A DNA stretch of 64,000 bases from Apricaphanius iberus (GCA_028564705.1 JAPXFQ010002467.1:310001-374000); one strand, 5' to 3'; shown: positions 26,001 through 36,600, numbered from the stretch's first letter. The notes: generated by a model not told the origin, from the sequence alone. Numbers and translations: made by a program.

Positions 26001-27055
26001 CACTGCAATCAACTCAGTTGTATCCTTGTGCCTCGGTCTGGCTTTTTTTCTTTTTCTTTAAGATTCCAATTTTTCCTAATCCTTGTGCAAAGGGTTCTTC
26101 TAAAAGAGAACATGTTATCGATGAAGATGAATTTATGCTCTTCACCTGTTTACTTCCACTTCTGCGCTTCTGGGTAGTACTTTGTAGCACAAGTCCTCAG
26201 TCCATCTTCCATTGTTGCCAACATTTGCCACACAACCACTGGAAATTTTCCCATTAAAAAGGATCTCTTGTTTCCAGAGGGTACAGTAACAAATTATGTC
26301 ATCCATTTAAGGACAGGAATATCTAGACTATGCAGCTATCAATCCTTTTTTCCAGCAGTTTTTTTGTGTTTTATTACTCATCTGTATTGCAAACTGATAT
26401 AAAAGTATATTTAAGTTTCGTATTTTGTAGTGTTTTATGACTTTTGGTTCTATGACATGACCTTTGAAGTGTGTGCAGGGTGCTTTAAAATGTAAAATGT
26501 ATTTTCTTCAGAACCGCATGGAGGAGAGCAAAGCCCTGTTCAAAACAATCATCACCTACCCCTGGTTTGAGAAGTCCTCCGTCATTCTTTTCCTCAACAA
26601 GACTGACATCCTCCAGGAGAAGATCATGTACTCTCACCTAGCCACCTACTTTCCTGAATTCAAAGGTTAAAGTTCATATTTACTCAACAGATTTTAAATC
26701 CTGAGTCTGACAGTTTGGATGGTTAGTAGATGGCATGCAGCAATGTATGATTCTTATTCAGAAAAGAACACGTATATTGCTAGAATTGTTTTCAGAGCAT
26801 TTTGCCTAAACTCAGTCAAATGCACGTTTTTTTCTTAAGCTAATACCTCAATTCTCCTTTGCAGGACCTCAGCAGGACCCGAAAGCAGCTCAAGAGTTCA
26901 TCCTCAGCATGTACCAAGATCAAAACCCCAACAGAGACAAGAAGCTGTACTCCCACTTCACCTGCGCCACGGACACTGAAAACATCCGCTTCGTCTTTGT
27001 GGCCGTGAAAGACACCATCCTCACAGCCAACCTCAAGGACTTCAACCTGGTGTAG
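10535..27055 (+). CDS. gna14: gna14, G protein alpha-14 subunit (complete, 7 exons)
   Basis: Gq-class alpha subunit coupling receptors to phospholipase C-beta. Coding exons: 10535-10655, 22471-22655, 22741-22895, 24388-24516, 24604-24733, 26512-26665, 26865-27055. They sum to 1065 nt in phase, giving 354 residues (human GNA14 has 355). Visible elements: N-terminal MAGCC with Cys4/5 as likely palmitoylation sites; P-loop GTGESGKS at 41-48; switch [10 protein letters not shown] with Arg178; switch II DVGGQ with catalytic Gln204; NKTD at 269-272; TCAT at 324-327; C terminus FNLV. The first exon reads ELKLLLLG before the splice. I chose the ATG at 10535 over 10526 because MAGCC is the family N terminus. 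All introns are GT-AG. Intron 1 (11.8 kb) carries most of the transposons. Confidence 0.97.
10656..12413. other. gna14: First part of gna14 intron 1
   Basis: AT-rich intronic sequence. No exon, RNA gene or clear mobile element was recognised. Confidence 0.5.
12414..12626 (-). other. ORF with a type II membrane-anchor profile, gna14 intron 1 antisense
   Basis: A 70-residue frame has a basic/polar N terminus ([12 protein letters not shown]), then a hydrophobic segment of about 20 residues ([19 protein letters not shown]), then a hydrophilic part with two N-glycosylation sequons (NET, NES). This is how Golgi type II enzymes begin. I do not recognise the family. It could be an exon or retrocopy fragment of such a gene, or chance. 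No splice partner was identified. Confidence 0.2.
12930..13170 (-). mobile_element. Tc1-like terminal fragment (ACAGACCAAA family), truncated
   Basis: Terminal part of a Tc1-like element whose family ends in ACAGACCAAA...GTTTGGACACACC. The inner part (AAACCATTT...GACTACCTG...GCAAAGGGTGGCTACTTTGAG) and the outer part (GTTCATTCATAGTTTTGATGCC...AATCTACAATGTAGTCATGA) are intact, but the outermost ~35 bp are missing and replaced by a (TA)n run. It matches 20171-20450 in inverse orientation, including shared private differences. Confidence 0.75.
13166..13234. repeat. (TA)n at the left border of Intruder copy 1
   Basis: About 30 TA units with two phase slips immediately next to the transposon terminus. 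Tc1 elements insert at TA, so the run either attracted the insertion or grew from it. Confidence 0.9.
13235..14806 (+). mobile_element. Tc1-like DD38E (Intruder-type) transposon, copy 1
   Basis: A 1572-bp element flanked by TA. Left terminus CACTACCGTTCAAAAG and its exact reverse complement at the right end, each extended by GTTTGGGGTCAC. It encodes an intact transposase (13601-14644). Compared with copy 2 it lacks exactly 46 bp between 13427 and 13428, upstream of the ORF; otherwise the two have no net length difference. It lies in gna14 intron 1, sense orientation. Confidence 0.93.
13601..14644 (+). CDS. Intact Tc1-like transposase, DD38E
   Basis: A 347-residue transposase that cuts and re-inserts its own element at TA sites. 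The N-terminal paired-like helix-turn-helix DNA-binding region spans about 1-110, with a GRPR AT-hook-like motif at 59-62. A basic segment at about 117-140 ([14 protein letters not shown]) is a likely nuclear signal. Catalytic triad: Asp154 (LWTDESKF), Asp244 (QQDNDPKHT) and Glu283 (NPVELLWE). The 38 residues between Asp244 and Glu283 give DD38E instead of the usual DD34E, which is the hallmark reported for the Intruder family. No stop or frameshift is present. The start context is AAAATGG. Copy 2 differs at only two residues. Confidence 0.93.
   Translation: MARKRELSSETRQSILVLRNEGYSMREIAKKLKISYNGVYYSLQRTAQTGSNQSRKRSGRPRCTTEQEDKYIRVSSLRNRRLTGPQLASSLNSTRKTPVSTSTVKRRLRDSGLQGRVAKKKPYLRLANKRKRLRWAKEHRHWTEEDWKKVLWTDESKFEVFGSQRRTFVRRRTTEKMLEECLTPSVKHGGGNVMVWGCFGAGKVGDLYRVKGILNKEGYHSILQRHAIPSGQRLIGANFILQQDNDPKHTSKLCKNYLEKKQAAGILSVMEWPAQSPDLNPVELLWEQLDRMVRKKCPSNQSKLWELLLEAWGAISPDYLNKLTARMPKVCNAVIAANGGFFDESKV
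14807..14843. repeat. (TA)n at the right border of Intruder copy 1
   Basis: About 18 TA units directly after the right terminus. Confidence 0.9.
14844..18513. other. gna14: gna14 intron 1, spacer between the two inverted transposons
   Basis: AT-rich intronic sequence, about 3.7 kb. Short ORFs (up to 103 residues) have no recognisable motif. No RNA gene or clear mobile element was seen. It forms the loop between the inverted copies. Confidence 0.5.
18532..20149 (-). mobile_element. Tc1-like DD38E (Intruder-type) transposon, copy 2
   Basis: A 1618-bp element on the minus strand, flanked by TA runs (18514-18531 and 20150-20171). Its ends are the same inverted termini (CACTACCGTTCAAAAG) as copy 1. 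It retains the 46 bp missing from copy 1 and so appears to be the full-length form. It is inverted relative to copy 1, about 3.7 kb away in the same gna14 intron. Confidence 0.93.
18694..19737 (-). CDS. Intact Tc1-like transposase, DD38E (copy 2)
   Basis: 347 residues, uninterrupted, on the strand opposite to gna14. All features of copy 1 are kept: helix-turn-helix region, GRPR at 59-62, and the triad Asp154/Asp244/Glu283 with 38 residues between the last two. It differs from copy 1 at residue 227 (Val for Ala before IPSGQ) and residue 341 (Leu for Phe before FDESKV). Neither position is catalytic, so activity cannot be excluded for either copy. Confidence 0.93.
   Translation of the reverse strand: MARKRELSSETRQSILVLRNEGYSMREIAKKLKISYNGVYYSLQRTAQTGSNQSRKRSGRPRCTTEQEDKYIRVSSLRNRRLTGPQLASSLNSTRKTPVSTSTVKRRLRDSGLQGRVAKKKPYLRLANKRKRLRWAKEHRHWTEEDWKKVLWTDESKFEVFGSQRRTFVRRRTTEKMLEECLTPSVKHGGGNVMVWGCFGAGKVGDLYRVKGILNKEGYHSILQRHVIPSGQRLIGANFILQQDNDPKHTSKLCKNYLEKKQAAGILSVMEWPAQSPDLNPVELLWEQLDRMVRKKCPSNQSKLWELLLEAWGAISPDYLNKLTARMPKVCNAVIAANGGLFDESKV
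20165..20490 (+). mobile_element. Tc1-like left terminal fragment (ACAGACCAAA family)
   Basis: Starts ACAGACCAAAGGTTTGGACA directly after a TA run. It continues through GTTTCCTTTC, CATCAAAACTATGAATG and GGTAGTCACCCGAAATGG, and reaches an internal part (GAGTTCCCAGAGATGCTTAG). It lacks the rest of the element. It is the inverse counterpart of 12930-13170. Confidence 0.75.
20515..21427 (+). pseudogene. Decayed Tc1-like transposon with broken transposase, 3' truncated
   Basis: The terminus near 20520-20560 has AAAGCATATAGAGGTCTGTAA. A transposase frame begins at 20837 ([14 protein letters not shown]...), reads 60-odd residues of helix-turn-helix, and is then broken by frameshifts and stops. Later pieces include the first catalytic Asp region ([12 protein letters not shown], about 21272-21307) and GGGNIILWG (about 21390). 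The sequence stops being recognisable at about 21427, so the second Asp, the Glu and the right terminus are lost. This family differs from the intact DD38E copies. Confidence 0.8.
21430..22470. other. gna14: End of gna14 intron 1
   Basis: AT-rich intronic sequence ending at the exon 2 acceptor (CAG at 22468-22470). No recognisable element. Confidence 0.5.
23030..23067. repeat. (TATC)n microsatellite
   Basis: About nine CTAT units in gna14 intron 3, abutting the fold-back element that starts at 23068. Confidence 0.9.
23068..23589. mobile_element. Fold-back (long inverted-repeat) MITE
   Basis: The left end GGGTAACACTTTACAACAAG mirrors the right end (reverse complement GGTAATACTTTATAATAAGG). 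Complementarity continues inward for more than 200 bp: matching parts include ATTGTGCTT, TAATGAGTAAT, TAGTTAACTAGTA, GGTTAGGTGTCTAAGAAAC, ATTGGGGATTAATGTAA and TAAACTTCAATAA. The loop lies near 23300. GGGTAACACTTTA termini are common in fish non-autonomous DNA elements. There is no coding capacity. Confidence 0.8.
23590..24387. other. gna14: Rest of gna14 intron 3
   Basis: AT-rich intronic sequence with no recognisable element; ends at the exon 4 acceptor (CAG at 24385-24387). Confidence 0.5.
25007..25667. mobile_element. hAT-type MITE with 8-bp target duplication
   Basis: A 661-bp non-coding element in gna14 intron 5. It begins TAGGGATGTTGGATATTGGC and ends with the inverse (GATAATATCAGACATCCCTA). 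The interior is rich in CCGATA/TATCGG. The flanks carry a perfect 8-bp duplication, CTAAAAAT, at 24999-25006 and 25668-25675, as hAT transposases produce. There is no transposase. Confidence 0.9.
25676..26511. other. gna14: Rest of gna14 intron 5
   Basis: Intronic sequence with no recognisable element; ends at the exon 6 acceptor (CAG at 26509-26511). Confidence 0.5.
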
Positions 27056-27620
27056 CTAGTACTAAAGAAAATGCCTTACAACTGTTCTGACAAATTTGAT
27101 GTAAAAGATTTCCTGGATCAAATTGAATTACTCCAAAAGCGTAAGATCGAATTTTGCTGAACAGATAGAACCCATAAGGCATATACAATTAATTGTGTAG
27201 GATACTCTTTCTAAACCATAACTTTGTATAGACGTTCATCTTTTCTTTTGGGGTATGCTGTAAAGGCTAAACTTTAAAGTTGTAGTGAGAATGTGAATGC
27301 TAGATAGGTAACTAAACGCCTTACCCAATTGTGTGAATAACTTTCTTTAAAAATTGTAATCAAAATGATCTAAGAGACTTTAACTAATATATTCTAATTT
27401 AGCAGAAGTTTATTTTAGTGACGGATTTTGCTACAAGAGGCTAATTTACTCAGAAGGCTTATCTTGTTTAGATGTATATAAACTCAGAGGTACTTCTGGA
27501 AGCTGAACCTGTTTATTTTAAGTAGAGATTAAAATATTATTTGTGGATATTGCTGTAAAAACTAAGAAGTACAAAATTGTTCTTGGTACTACAGATGAAT
27601 AAAGATGGCACTGAAATTTG
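27056..27620 (+). other. gna14: gna14 3' UTR
   Basis: Non-coding sequence after the gna14 stop. It ends near an AATAAA poly(A) signal at 27598-27603, which predicts cleavage at about 27613-27633. It converges on the vps13a 3' end. Confidence 0.7.
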
Positions 27621-27637
27621 AAGAATGTCTTTTTATT
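27598..27637. terminator. Back-to-back poly(A) signals of gna14 (+) and vps13a (-)
   Basis: AATAAA lies on the + strand at 27598-27603 and on the - strand at 27632-27637 (TTTATT as written). Each signal should direct cleavage 10-30 nt downstream, so the two transcripts would abut or overlap by a few tens of bases. Confidence 0.65.
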
Positions 27638-28704
27638 TTCTTTTTAAAAAAAACAGCATGGAAAAGCCACAGCGGTAAAGATTCTTACAACCCTCCAAAA
27701 AACTAAACAAAAAAACAAAGAACAGAGAGAGACCAGGGTAAGAATAGCTTCAGAAGTATTTCATCTTATTATTTGTTGACACAAACAGGAAACCTGTACC
27801 TCGGATAAAATAGCAGCCGGTTATAATTAGCATTCTTTTAATTTTAAATAAACTTTCCTCAACATATTTCTTTCGTAAGTTTGCATTGCATATGCGTGAT
27901 ACAAAAACATAAAAGCAACATTACCATCTGCATCCCGCAGACTTGATGTAAAATAGAGGATAATATAAACTGAGCATACAGCAGATGGTATAGTATAAAA
28001 ATAGCATGCATCTGTAAATCTCAAAATATGTATAAAAAAGAAACCTTGAAGAGCTAAAAGAAAAACAGTGAACTATTATAATGAACACTTTGATTCCCTT
28101 TTATATAATCTGGTACATATTTAAACAGCTTTAAATATTGAATGTGCGGTTGCTAGTTTGGCCACAGCGTTATTCAGGATACCTGTTGCAGCAATATTTC
28201 TATATTTCTATACAAATAAAAATATAGTTAATGATGATCAATAAGAAAAAGAAAAAAAATCAGTGACAGAAGTGTTTGACAGTGAAAAACAACTAAAGAC
28301 ACCCAGTTTTAAAACAGTTTCATTATTTTTTAACAGTGTTACAAAATGTGTAGGTAAACTCGAGGATTAATGTTTTTTTTTCAGTCAAAAAGACCAACAA
28401 AACTATATTTGTGCAAAAAGAATGAGTGCAATTAGAGCAATGACAGTTTGGTTAAATGCATTCTGAGATTCTGTGATGAAATAGTGTTCTTCAGAAACAC
28501 ATTATTAGCACTTTTTATGTAAAAACAATATACCTCACTCTCTTCAACCTTTCACTCCTAACTTCATGCAAACAGTCCCCCGACATAAACAACATTTGTG
28601 CACTGCTTACACATGAAGGGACACAAAGCAGGCATGCATTAAACAGCAAAGGCACTGACACACACGTCACGTCACGTGTGTTTTTAACCACATCTTCATC
28701 TTTG
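27605..28704 (-). other. vps13a: vps13a 3' UTR
   Basis: About 1.1 kb between the vps13a stop (28705-28707) and the - strand poly(A) signal at 27632-27637. A second possible signal (ATTAAA) lies near 27834. No ORF or element of note. Confidence 0.65.
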
Positions 28705-30624
28705 TTAGTATTTAGGTAAACTATCTCTGGCGTCCTGCAATTTGGTGAGAGCCCACTGAAAATAGAAATCAGAATAAATAGGTTTTACTGAAATCCATTT
28801 ATTCATTATGACTATCTTAAACATAACTGGACTGTTCTCCTAAATACAGTCAGCTTACCTCGGCGATCTCTGGTGTTTTGAAGTTTATGATCTTCCCAAA
28901 CTCTTTGGCGTGGAAGACAGATTTCACTCTTTCCTGTATGTTTAAAGTTTGAAATTAGATTTTTTATGCCTGTTGTGACTTTTCAACAGAACAGAATATA
29001 ATGCTTGAGCCCGCTTTTTTTTTTACCTTTGCTTCAATCCGTAGTCGACGTCCACCTACTATTTTTGGGTCCTTTGTGAATTCTTCAAAGAGATACTGCC
29101 ACTCGCAGGTCAGCTGGCCAAAGGTGCCTTTAGTGACAAAAAAAATTCCTCTGCAAGACAGACGCAACAAAATGAGCTGGCTTGTTATTAATGAAGCTGT
29201 TTAAAACTAGTCAGAAGCACAAAAGCTGTAACTATATTCAACAGAGATATTTTACAAAAGCTGACTGCACAAATCACTAAAACCTATGCTAAGTACTAAT
29301 ATTAAAGCTTTTTGAGCGGCAGTTGCTTGGGGTTTGCAAAATAGCCAATCCAGAAGATGCATTCATTTTTCTTGGTGCTGATTGGCTGCATCCCCAATAG
29401 CAGAAATAAGGTAGACTGTAGATAATAGCTACTACAGTGGTGTCAGATGGTTTCCACTGTGTGTATTAACACACATTAAGTGTTTTTAGAGGGAGTATCC
29501 AGTATTTGTGCATTTAAGCAAGTTGTGGGCAGCTGTGGTTCCCACGTCCTCCAAATGCTGGGGGTTGACCAATATTTATGGCCAAGAAACACAGTTACAT
29601 CAAAGAAATAATCAACAAACCTAGATTTCCCATGTGTATGGGTTAACAATGTCACCAGATGACTATGAACCCAACTAAACCCTTAAAAGCATTCAGCAAC
29701 TCAATGGATGGAGGTTCAATAACTTTCTGAACAGCTGAATAGAAACATAACGGAAGTAATTATCTTTGGACCTAGAGAGGAACGATCAAGAGTCAGTACA
29801 CAGCTTCAGCTTAATACAGTTAGAAACTACAGGCCTGTGTAATAACGAACTCAGACCTGAACCTCCAGGGTCACATAAAGGAAATAACAAGGACAGCTTT
29901 CTATGACCTGAAGAAAGTTTCTAAGATTAAAGGACTAATGTCACAACAGGACCTCGGAAGACTCACCCATGCATTTATCTTTAGTCGGATTGATTACTTT
30001 AACAGTATCTTCACAGGTCTACCTAAAAAGTCATTCAGACAGCTGCTGCTGATCCAGAACGCTTCTGCTCGCGTTCTCACAAGAACTAGGAATGTAAGAC
30101 AAAACACCCCAGTTCTAAAGTCCTTACACTGGCTCCCTGTAGCTCAGAGAATAGACTTCAAAATTCTTCTACTATTTTATAAACCATTGAATGGCTTAGC
30201 ACTTAAGTATACTGAAGATCTGTTGCCACTATACCAACCCCCCAGACCACTCAGGTCATCTAAGTCTAATCTACTCATCATCTCTAGAAGTAGAATTAAA
30301 CATGGAAAAGCAACTTTCAGTTTCTATTTTGAGGACAAAACTTGACACACTGTACAGAATCCTCATACAACTTCACTATACAGAAAAGGCTCTAGGAACA
30401 TCAAGTGGTGGAACTATGAACTACAACAAAATTAATGCATTTTTTATTCTAACTATAGCTGGATGTTAAAAAAATAAAATGTCTCTGAGGGAAGCAAAAA
30501 CTTAATTATTTATCTGACTAAGTGTCAGAACTACTTACTTCTTGGTGATCATGAAGAAGTCTGAATCGTTAACCTTGGCATGAGCAAAGTATCTGTACTT
30601 GGCAAAACGTCCATTCTCAATTTT
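28705..30624 (-). CDS. vps13a: vps13a block 4: PH-like domain, last 4 exons
   Basis: Exons 30539-30624, 29027-29150, 28859-28933 and 28705-28755. They encode about 111 residues beginning [10 protein letters not shown]. The strand pattern [27 protein letters not shown] and [17 protein letters not shown] is the conserved C-terminal PH-like fold of VPS13 proteins. It ends in SLPKY and a TAA stop. This is the isoform corresponding to human transcript A. Confidence 0.95.
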
Positions 30625-33600
30625 CTGCAATGGAAAATGCAATTTAGAAGAGAAAATATTCTCATAACAGAAATTATCATATGTGGGTTTGCAAAATGAT
30701 GAACTAACTGTAGGAATGAGCTGACCATCAGCAGGAAAATGAGAGCATGAAAATACAGAGAAAACTTTGATGGAGTAAAAAAAACAGCAAGGGAGGATGA
30801 GAATGGATGGGATGAAACAGACAATGGAGGCTAGAATTTAAATAATCTTTTATTAGCAACAACATCGGAGTCAAAAATGCAGATAATCAAAAATTTCGTA
30901 AGCAAAAGTTGAAGAAAACAATGACTGACAGGAATAGGAAGAAAAAAAATCAACACAATGGGATAGTGAATAAATTAAAGAATTAAAGAAATTGACCCAA
31001 TATGAACAGAACATAAAAAAATTGAAAAATACAATCTTTCTTTTCTAGAAGGTCATCTTAAATGTTTAACAGTAAAAACCTAAGATAATAATCAGCAAAT
31101 CTTCAACACTGACTAAACACAAGCAACAACACTACTCTACATCACTGCTACAGCAGATTTTAGCCGTTTTACTCATCATCCTCATCCTCTGAATTAGTTT
31201 TAGTCCTTTCAATGTAGGCCAATCGCCTCTGTGGACATGACAAGAGAGAGGAACGAGGGTCAGAACAGGAAAGACTGGAGCTGCTTTTAACTGAGACAGA
31301 AACTTTAAAAAAGGTCCAAACTAATCTAAATTCAGTAGCTAAATCCATATTAAAAAGAAAAGAAACTATAAATACAACTACATTTGAGCAAAATTTGTCA
31401 CAAATAACCACTTTAAAGGCTTAGAAAACAACACATCCTGGTAAAAAGCTTAATCAATTCATGTTATGATAATCAGAGGAAAAAAACCTTAGAGTTCTTC
31501 AACAACCAAAAAAGTTCTGAGCACAAATTCATCTCTACGCTATCAGTTATTTTGTAAAAAAAATAATTTATTTTGCTATCTTTATATTCCAAAAATAAAA
31601 CAACACAGCATCTTAAGTGTCTTTCATCATATGCTGCATTTGCCATTCACTTTATTTTTTCACTGAAATAATTTTCCCATCCATAATAGAACAGAAGGAC
31701 GTCACCAACATCAACCACTAACAGCATAAATCGATCCTGACTGGTGGAGCTGCTGACATGGCTGGAGAGCGCATGAAATGGCTGGTTGGAATCAGAGGAA
31801 GTTGGAGGTTATGAAGGGAAGGAATGATCAATGAAAGGATGGGTGACTGTGAGAAGGACTTAAACCTTGAGAGCATTCCCAATAACACGACGGAGATATC
31901 AAGAATATCAGACTCAGACACCAAAGGATATCTTAATCAATCTTAGTTATACTTTTAAGGTGAAAACTTTTCAAGTCAAATTGCTAGTTTTCAGTAGTTT
32001 CAGCATCTTTTTTTATTTAACTGTTTTTTAAAGGTTTACATAATATTGAAAATAAAACAAAAAATCCTCAGATATGCTTTAGATCTATCAGATCCCAGTG
32101 TGTTTAAACTGTTTATATCAGAATGGCTGACTGCCCTCAACTCCCTGCAGTGGCTTGAATCTCTAGATTTTACATCAGCCACACAGTGAAAGCTTTATGC
32201 TGCCATAAAACATGATGACTAGAGTTGCTAACCAATCTCATGTTGGTGCTGCTAGTCCACAAGTTTGATCTCGTACTTCAGAACAAAAGTTAGTTAATAT
32301 CTCACTTGCCGCAATACTGAAATTTAAGGTGCTGTTGCACTGTTCGGCAGATAAAACCAAACTGCAACAGTGACTTCAAATCACTGAGATTTAACTAAGA
32401 GACGAAAAAAAAACAAGAGTTTAGAAAAATTTTGAGATTTCATCCCTTTACAATGAGCATTGGAAACTTACCTGGAGCATCTGACTCCCAATACCCTCTC
32501 TTTCCTTATATGGTCGGATGACACCATCCTCGTGTATGAAGCGAGGAGGACGTAGAGAGACAACATCTTGTGATGTCTCTGCTGCCCTGTTAGCAGGACA
32601 CAGTGAGAAAGAAATGTACTATTAAATTAAATGAGGACACACTGTTTACGGAGTCTATAGTAGATTTACAAAGATTGACAACCCTGGTAAAGATGTGTCT
32701 AAAAGCCTCAGAGCAAACTGTTATGGAGACATGTTGATCCTCAAGCTGACATTAATGGATGTAGCTATCCAGCTCTTCCCATCATGCATGGTAACAACAT
32801 AAAGCTGGGTCCTCTTCCAGCTTTATTTGGGACTGTTAGAGTTACTTACTGTACAACTTTGATTTCTATTACCCTGATTGTAGCGATGGACACGTTTAAG
32901 GGAGTACATATTTTTTTGGGCCATCACAGTTACATTTGTCCTATTTTGAAGAGTGTAAAAAACAAGTAAGCCTCGGTTAGTATGCTTACATGCACATCTA
33001 AAATTGAGCTTTTGGCAAAAATCAGACTAATACCCTAACCAGAATGGAAACCTTTATGTTAGAGTTGCATGTAGAGAATTTGATTTTCTGGAATTTACTG
33101 GAACTCTAGTTCAACTTCAGCTGGACGGGGGGAATAATTTGGCTTTCTTTTGCTGCATGCCTTTTTTAACCTAAGGCAAACAGGAAGTCATAGATTGCAA
33201 ATTCAAATATGTTTTTCTTTTAATGCCATATTTTCCCCCACTGAATACAAAAAAAACAACAATATTTTATGGCGTTTTATACATTTTACCAGAGGTTCCA
33301 ACACAGATGGGGCTTTTTGTAAAGTGTCTTGCAGAACAGGATTCAGACAAAATGAGCATGGCAAAGAAATGTTTACAAGTAGAGAGATGTACATGTATGA
33401 ACAGATTCTGTCATGAGATAAATAGCTTGTTTCCCAATAATAATTCACAACAGACTGAGAAAGCAGGGATATACAAGACAACGAAACTAGCAGTGTGAAA
33501 CCGTCGGGATATGAACTAATAGCAGGAAAGAGAGTCAAAATACCTTTTAATTCCCTGAAAAGTACTGCTGGCCAAGTCGATAATGCCTCCTGTCGGTCGA

Positions 33601-36600
33601 GCTATTGCACCCACCAACCCTTTGCCAAATCCTTTAAAGAAGCCCGCCGCACCCTCCTTCTGAGCCCCTGAATAATACATAATTTGTTCAGGAACTTTAA
33701 CTTTTCCACACCTTGTTACAATAATAATAATAATGATAATAATAAATAGCTTGTAACTTCTTCCGTCTGTAGAACATCAGTCTCAACATACCTTTTATAG
33801 GCTTGGTAACAATTCCTGTGATTCCACTGACGAATCCCTGAAAAACAAACAAACTGTCAGAATCAACCAAATATTATTTCAGGCCATATTACAGCATTAA
33901 TACATTTAGAAACATTATTATTGATCAATTCAAAGTAGAACTGAAGAAACACAGGAAAAAAGTGTTTACACACAGAGACCAATCCTTTTCCACCCCTGGC
34001 CAGCCCGTCTTTCAGGCCTGTAGGTTGCCTGTTCATGGTCTCTCGCCTCTTCAGCATAAAATCCTCATCCATGGTTATTGCAGCGACGCCCTTTGCCATG
34101 GCACCCGTTATCCTAGAGGCTGCGCCTGCTATACCCCCTATACAAAGAAAATACACACAAGTTTATGTTCATTTTATAAAGCTACCACTCGTTTCTGTGC
34201 ATGTCACGATTTCCAACTATGAGAGAAAGATTTTTCTACAAGTTCAGAGATTTTTGACTTGTCGATAAAAGGCGACAGAAAAGTTAAAAATCAATCTGTT
34301 TAAGGCAAATAAATGGTTTATTTGATGAATTTAACAATATAACCAAGTAAGTGGGATATTTTAAGAACCCCACAATAACCCTCGTATGGACATAACTTGA
34401 ACAATCAGACGGATTCACTTCAAAGAGATCCATTAACATTCGGGGTAAATGTGAGTCTTGGCAGAGGGCCGCTCATAGCCAGGTTCTGCTGGAGGTTTCT
34501 TCCTGTTAAAGGGGAGTTTCCTCTTCTCTGTGGCTGCATGCTTGCTCAGTATGAGGGATTAATGTGGAGTCAATGTTGTTAACCAGTTGACTCTCTACTG
34601 TTGCTGCTAAACTTTCCTTCAGGAGGAGTGAATTATGCAGGTCAATGACTCCATGCAATCTGCTGAGTTTCTTTAGATAGGAAACGTTTAACACAATTCG
34701 ACTGTATGTACGACTGAAGTGAAATAACTTGTAAAGTGCCTTGAGTTGAGATGTGCTGTGTAAATAAACTGAACTGAATTAAATGTTGCCTTTTAATCAG
34801 ACAACTGTTGTGTGTCAGATCTTATATGCAGGACTAGTCTCCCTGTGGCTTAAACAGAGAATCATTCTTACCAACAGCTCCTCCGACCAGAGCCTTCACT
34901 CCTATGGTCACCCCTTCTATAAACTCTTCAGGTCCTTGGATGGCTCCCTAAAAACCAGCAGCAAAAATAAATAGGGATGCAACGATACCAATTTTTTAAA
35001 AAATCAATACGATAGCGATACTTGGATCAGAGTACTTGCCAACATCTCTACCACACACAAAAAAAATGCAATGAATTAGAAAACAGGTTTTTATTTTCTT
35101 CTCTGCTTGTAACAAGAAATGAAGGTGAATTAGATATAAAATAGAATATTAATAAAAATTACCACAAACCTAAGATTTCAAGTTAAAAATGTAAGTTTTC
35201 TGTGAAATTATTGCACTGTTTTCACACTTTAAATATTGGTTCATGGTATCCGTTAACTTTAACCGATACCGATATGAGTACAATAGATGGTATCGGGGCC
35301 GATACCCGATGCCAAAATCAGTATGCATTCTAGAAAACTGATGGCTAGTTTCGTTAAGGAAATTAATCAATTATTAAGCATTGTTTCATGTACTTCATCC
35401 CCACCTGGTAAGGCTCATAGAAGAAAGCTTCGACACCCTCCGATAAGCCTCTTATCAACCCAAAAGGATTTCCCAGCACATCCAGGCCCAGCACAAGCAC
35501 ATACATCTGTTTAATAGCCTAAAAGATACAGAAATATAAATATGAGTTTCCATGTTTTTACCTTCGATGCCTAAAAGGAAAATATATCAGATGAGAACTC
35601 TCGAACTTATGTTGTTTTATTTGTGATTTCTGACTCAATGGAAGGACTGTCATATAATGTAAAAGTGAACTAGATGCTGAATTTTAAGAGCAAAACGGAA
35701 CTAAAAGAAATTGCTAAAGAAAAATCTTTGCCATTATAGCTTGATTACTGACAAAAGAACAGGAAAATAAAAAAATACATAACATTTTCATCAATCCTTT
35801 TTTTAGAGCAATGCCTTAAATGTTTAAGAAAAATGAACTGAAATCTCACACGTTTGTGTCTCCATTACCTGTTTAGAGTAATGCCTGATGACCTCCGTTT
35901 GTAGCTGCTGAGTGGTGTAAAACTGAAAGTTCAACTCAAAGAATGCCAGCCTGAAATACAGAAATTCAGTTGTGTAGAATTGTTTCTTCGAATCACAGAA
36001 GAACAAATAAAAAGGTGGATGAGGTGTTTAAATATGGGAGCTCTCGTACTTTAACACAACATCCTGCACATCAGTGAGAGTTGCTCCGATGCTCTTCAGC
36101 AGAAGGTTGAGGGACTGAACGGGAATGAGTTCAGTTTCTCTCTTCTCCTTTAAGCCATCTTCTCCTCCAGTGCTCAGAGAGAAACTTAAATGCAACTGCA
36201 AATAAAAGCAAACTACTCGTTATTCAGTTTAATCATTTTTCCATTTACTATGATAGTGATTTCAAAGGCAATCAGGTCCAGTTCCAATGTTTATCTTTAA
36301 ATACAAACCAACTCCATAAGGCAAATCATTCCATTCCACTAGATTTATTTATTTAAAATAAAAATATATTTGTTTGAACATTTGTTTATTAAATTAACAT
36401 GAAGTATTTCTGCATATTACCCACCTTGATAGGGGAAATGTGGAAATACTCAAAGAGGCAGATGGGTGATGTGTCAGTAGAAGAGACATGATTCAGCTCT
36501 GTTTTTATATACTCTATGTCCTTAGCAAACAGCTTGACCTGGAGAACAAACAAAAATACACTTAATCATGAAGTCTCAGAGTAATCAACAAATATTTATT

